A stretch of DNA of 6,504 bases from SHZT01 sp945889655 (GTDB lineage: Bacteria; Gemmatimonadota; Gemmatimonadetes; Gemmatimonadales; GWC2-71-9), in assembly GCA_945889655.1 (NCBI GenBank), contig CAMDCH010000158.1, positions 1 to 6,504 on the forward strand. Reading direction: 5' to 3'. Below the pieces are notes generated by a model, which saw only the letters and a program-made list of their open reading frames with translations, made no database searches and had not been told where the DNA came from. Both the position numbers and the translations under genes were made by a program. Every line of letters begins with the position of its first letter. The first letter of the stretch is position 1. Positions 5,266-6,504 of the stretch are shown here, piece by piece.

Positions 5266-5279
5266 GACGCGCCCTGAAG
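5266..5279 (+). repeat. 14-bp direct repeat, copy 2
   Basis: Identical to 4207-4220 (GACGCGCCCTGAAG). The flanking hairpin of copy 1 is degenerate here. Confidence 0.6.
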
Positions 5280-5415
5280 AGCCTGCCACGAGCCCCTCGA
5301 TACCTCGGGGTAAACTCCGCGAGGGGGCGCGCTCGGCGAGGTGCTGAAGCACTGTACGACTCTAGCCTGCGTCCCGTTCAGTCCTTCAGAGCCTGCCCCC
5401 GAGTGGACCTCAACT

Positions 5416-5437
5416 GGTACACTGTATGCATGAGGAG
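5416..5437 (+). promoter_or_regulatory. Degenerate second copy of the antitoxin operator and ribosome-binding site
   Basis: GGTACACTGTATG (5416-5428) aligns with the operator dyad CGTACATTGTACG at 4369, keeping the core TACA-N-TGTA and a -10-like TACACT. It is followed by GAGGAG at 5432-5437, six bases before ATG 5444. The -35 seen in the first copy is not well preserved. If the resident antitoxin still binds here, it would control the downstream hydrolase gene. Confidence 0.5.
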
Positions 5438-5443
5438 TCCGCG

Positions 5444-5500
5444 ATGACCGCCGCCAGAGCCTATGTAAGTTTGCCAGCCGACGAACGGCAGGAATCGTGA
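5444..5500 (+). pseudogene. Truncated antitoxin remnant (18-codon leader peptide)
   Basis: The ATG has a good ribosome-binding site and reads MTAARAYVSLPADERQES before TGA. This is homologous to the start of the intact antitoxin, MAPAARAYTDLQADERQEF. At DNA level the 20 bases 5471-5490 differ from 4431-4450 at one position. Homology stops abruptly at the GAAT following the ERQ codons, leaving only the beginning of the ribbon-helix-helix domain, so it cannot act as an antitoxin. The stop overlaps the GTG start of the next gene (GTGA), so ribosomes ending here could re-initiate on it. It is either a neutral scar of a deleted or recombined toxin-antitoxin copy or a working leader peptide. Confidence 0.7.
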
Positions 5501-6405
5501 GACGTCGGCTGCTGGCGCTGGTGTTCTGCTGGGGATGCGCGGGCGTCATTGAGCCGCAGCAGCACTCCCTGACCCTGCGGTTTCTGGACCCGCCGAGCCT
5601 TCCCGACCGCCCGTCCACCGGGCACGGCATGGGACTACTGGTGTCCGAGGTGATGGGGCGCGATACCCTGTACGCCCTGGTAGACGCCACCGACGATTCG
5701 CTCTGGCTCCCGCAACGCCTCGCCGCCCTCGGTGTCTCACGTTTGCAATTCGTGATCCTGACCCATCCCCATCAGGACCACTTCAACGGGGCGCTCCGAT
5801 TGCCCGGGCGGATACCGGTCCGGGCAGTCTATGAAAATGGGATGCGGGCTGGGAATCCAAGCCTGTACGGGGGGCTGGTGGATTCGTTCGTTGCCCATGC
5901 CGCCGGCCGGATCGTCCCGTCCGGGTTGACTCAAATGCAGCTCTTTCCTGGAAGCGCCTTGTGGTCCGTCGCGCCCGGCATCGCCTTCAGCCCGAGTCCG
6001 ACACCTGGGGTCGTACCCATCAACGGCTCCGGGTTGGTGGTGCGGATCGAGCTGGGAGGGTACGCGGCGGTTATCATGGCCGATCAAACAGCACCGGTCT
6101 CCGGCCTCGACGCGCAAGGTTACATGCTCGCCGCGTGGCCGGCGCTCTTTGGTACAGCACAGATCCTGCACCTCCCGCACCACGGCCTCATTGACGCCTT
6201 CGACACCCGACTCTATGCCGCGGTGCGCCCTTCATACGCCTTGGTATCGAACGCGAACGGTACGAACCTGGAGGCGCTGGTTCTCCAACACCTGACGGGA
6301 ATCGGAGTCGTGCCGTACTGCAATCGGTCGAGCGGCGAGGTGACGATGATCCTTGAACCGGGAGCGGGATGGAGGGTGACGAGCGAGAAAGTGTCGGCGT
6401 GTTAG
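5497..6405 (+). CDS. Exported ComEC-like metallo-beta-lactamase-fold hydrolase
   Basis: Predicted 302-residue protein. The N-terminus MRRRLLALVFCWGCAGV is a short basic-hydrophobic export signal, possibly a lipoprotein signal (Cys11 or Cys14), so the enzyme should act outside the cytoplasm. The metal-binding motif THPHQDH lies at 89-95 (His90, His92, Asp94, His95), a strand with Asp196 (VIMADQT) at 192-198 and LPHHG at 226-230 followed by AAVRPSYALVS. The LPHHG-to-VRP arrangement resembles the C-terminal hydrolase domain of the competence protein ComEC/Rec2, here without the channel domain. That suggests a phosphodiesterase or nuclease-like hydrolase; the substrate is unknown. The usual opening DVGQGD is replaced by a divergent segment (residues 30-48). 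The start is GTG 5497, with AGGAA just upstream, overlapping the stop of the antitoxin remnant. A start further downstream would remove the export signal. Convergent with the next gene. Confidence 0.85.
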   Translation: MRRRLLALVFCWGCAGVIEPQQHSLTLRFLDPPSLPDRPSTGHGMGLLVSEVMGRDTLYALVDATDDSLWLPQRLAALGVSRLQFVILTHPHQDHFNGALRLPGRIPVRAVYENGMRAGNPSLYGGLVDSFVAHAAGRIVPSGLTQMQLFPGSALWSVAPGIAFSPSPTPGVVPINGSGLVVRIELGGYAAVIMADQTAPVSGLDAQGYMLAAWPALFGTAQILHLPHHGLIDAFDTRLYAAVRPSYALVSNANGTNLEALVLQHLTGIGVVPYCNRSSGEVTMILEPGAGWRVTSEKVSAC

Positions 6406-6408
6406 TGC

Positions 6409-6504
6409 CTACCCCTTGAGCCAGGCCAGCACGTTTCTCAGAAGCGGCCGAGGAACATTCTGCCAGAGATTCGTATCCCCGCAGAACACGATGCGTCCGC
6501 TCCC
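6409..6504 (-). CDS. C-terminal fragment of an unidentified protein (DUF4350-like end)
   Basis: On the minus strand an open frame enters from the right edge and ends at TAG 6411-6409 after 31 residues: GRIVFCGDTNLWQN, then RPLLRNVLAWLKG. A 'GRVV..GDS.F..N....LL.N...WL.G' ending is typical of GATase-like and DUF4350-type domains of secreted or membrane proteins; that match is from memory and tentative. It converges on the hydrolase gene with only three bases between the stops, so there is no room for a terminator between them. Confidence 0.55.
   Translation of the reverse strand, partial: GSGRIVFCGDTNLWQNVPRPLLRNVLAWLKG

Larger units (their letters stand above)
5224..5415. other. Intergenic segment downstream of the toxin gene
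   Basis: No gene is evident. It contains the right arm of the inverted repeat (5229-5242), a perfect 13-base dyad GCTAGG-A-CCTAGC (5242-5254), the second copy of GACGCGCCCTGAAG (5266-5279), a weak long-loop stem CCCCTCG/CGAGGGG (5293-5299 with 5320-5326), a small hairpin GTGC-TGAA-GCAC (5341-5352), an operator-like half-site TGTACG (5353-5358) and CCGTTCAGTCCTTC (5374-5387), related to 4145-4158. No U-tract terminator follows the toxin gene. Confidence 0.5.

Noticed and set aside
1..6504. CRISPR array, rRNA, insertion-sequence transposase or replication origin
   Set aside because: No regularly spaced repeats, no rRNA-like sequence, no transposase motifs and no iteron or DnaA-box cluster were seen.

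Overview
The window is GC-rich (a hand-counted line inside the RidA gene, 3001-3060, is 68% G+C). It encodes lipoproteins, exported proteins and a TonB-receptor-plug-like periplasmic protein, so a Gram-negative soil or sediment bacterium is likely. The plug-only protein ending in a YGT-x5-VILVTEK tail and the general gene style suggest Gemmatimonadota or a similar group. That placement is inference; no taxonomic marker gene is present.

Left half, minus strand (2889 down to 1): a compact, probably co-transcribed row of six genes. In transcription order they are a 77-residue membrane protein, a glyoxalase/VOC-fold protein with two N-terminal membrane helices, a small lipoprotein with a calcium-loop motif, an ~80-residue membrane protein, a polytopic membrane diguanylate cyclase (GGEEF), and the first 16 codons of an unidentified gene that leaves the window. 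Gaps are about 40 bases or less and two junctions have stop/start overlaps. Divergent to this row, starting at 2943, is a RidA-family enamine/imine deaminase.

Middle, plus strand (3339-4102): an intergenic segment with a 13-base dyad and a 9-bp stem-loop, then an exported protein whose signal-peptide half and plug-domain half lie in different frames. The 644-base span is one base short of a multiple of three, and the first half ends in a TGATG stop/start overlap. It is a frameshifted gene, a coupled pair or an assembly error.

Right, plus strand (4103-5223): a toxin-antitoxin module of the TacA/TacT type (DUF1778 ribbon-helix-helix antitoxin plus GNAT acetyltransferase toxin). It has a visible promoter and operator dyad. 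Its composition (about 52% G+C over the lines counted) is far from that of its neighbours, and an imperfect inverted repeat brackets it. This looks like an acquired unit.

Far right (5224-6405): a second, degenerate copy of the antitoxin operator, ribosome-binding site and first ~17 codons sits directly in front of an exported ComEC-like metallo-beta-lactamase-fold protein. The 18-codon antitoxin remnant ends in a GTGA overlap with the start of that gene, so the remnant now looks like a leader peptide and operator for an unrelated gene. A minus-strand gene end (6409-6504) converges on it with a 3-base gap. The most interesting part of the window is this toxin-antitoxin locus with its orphan operator/leader copy captured by a neighbouring gene.
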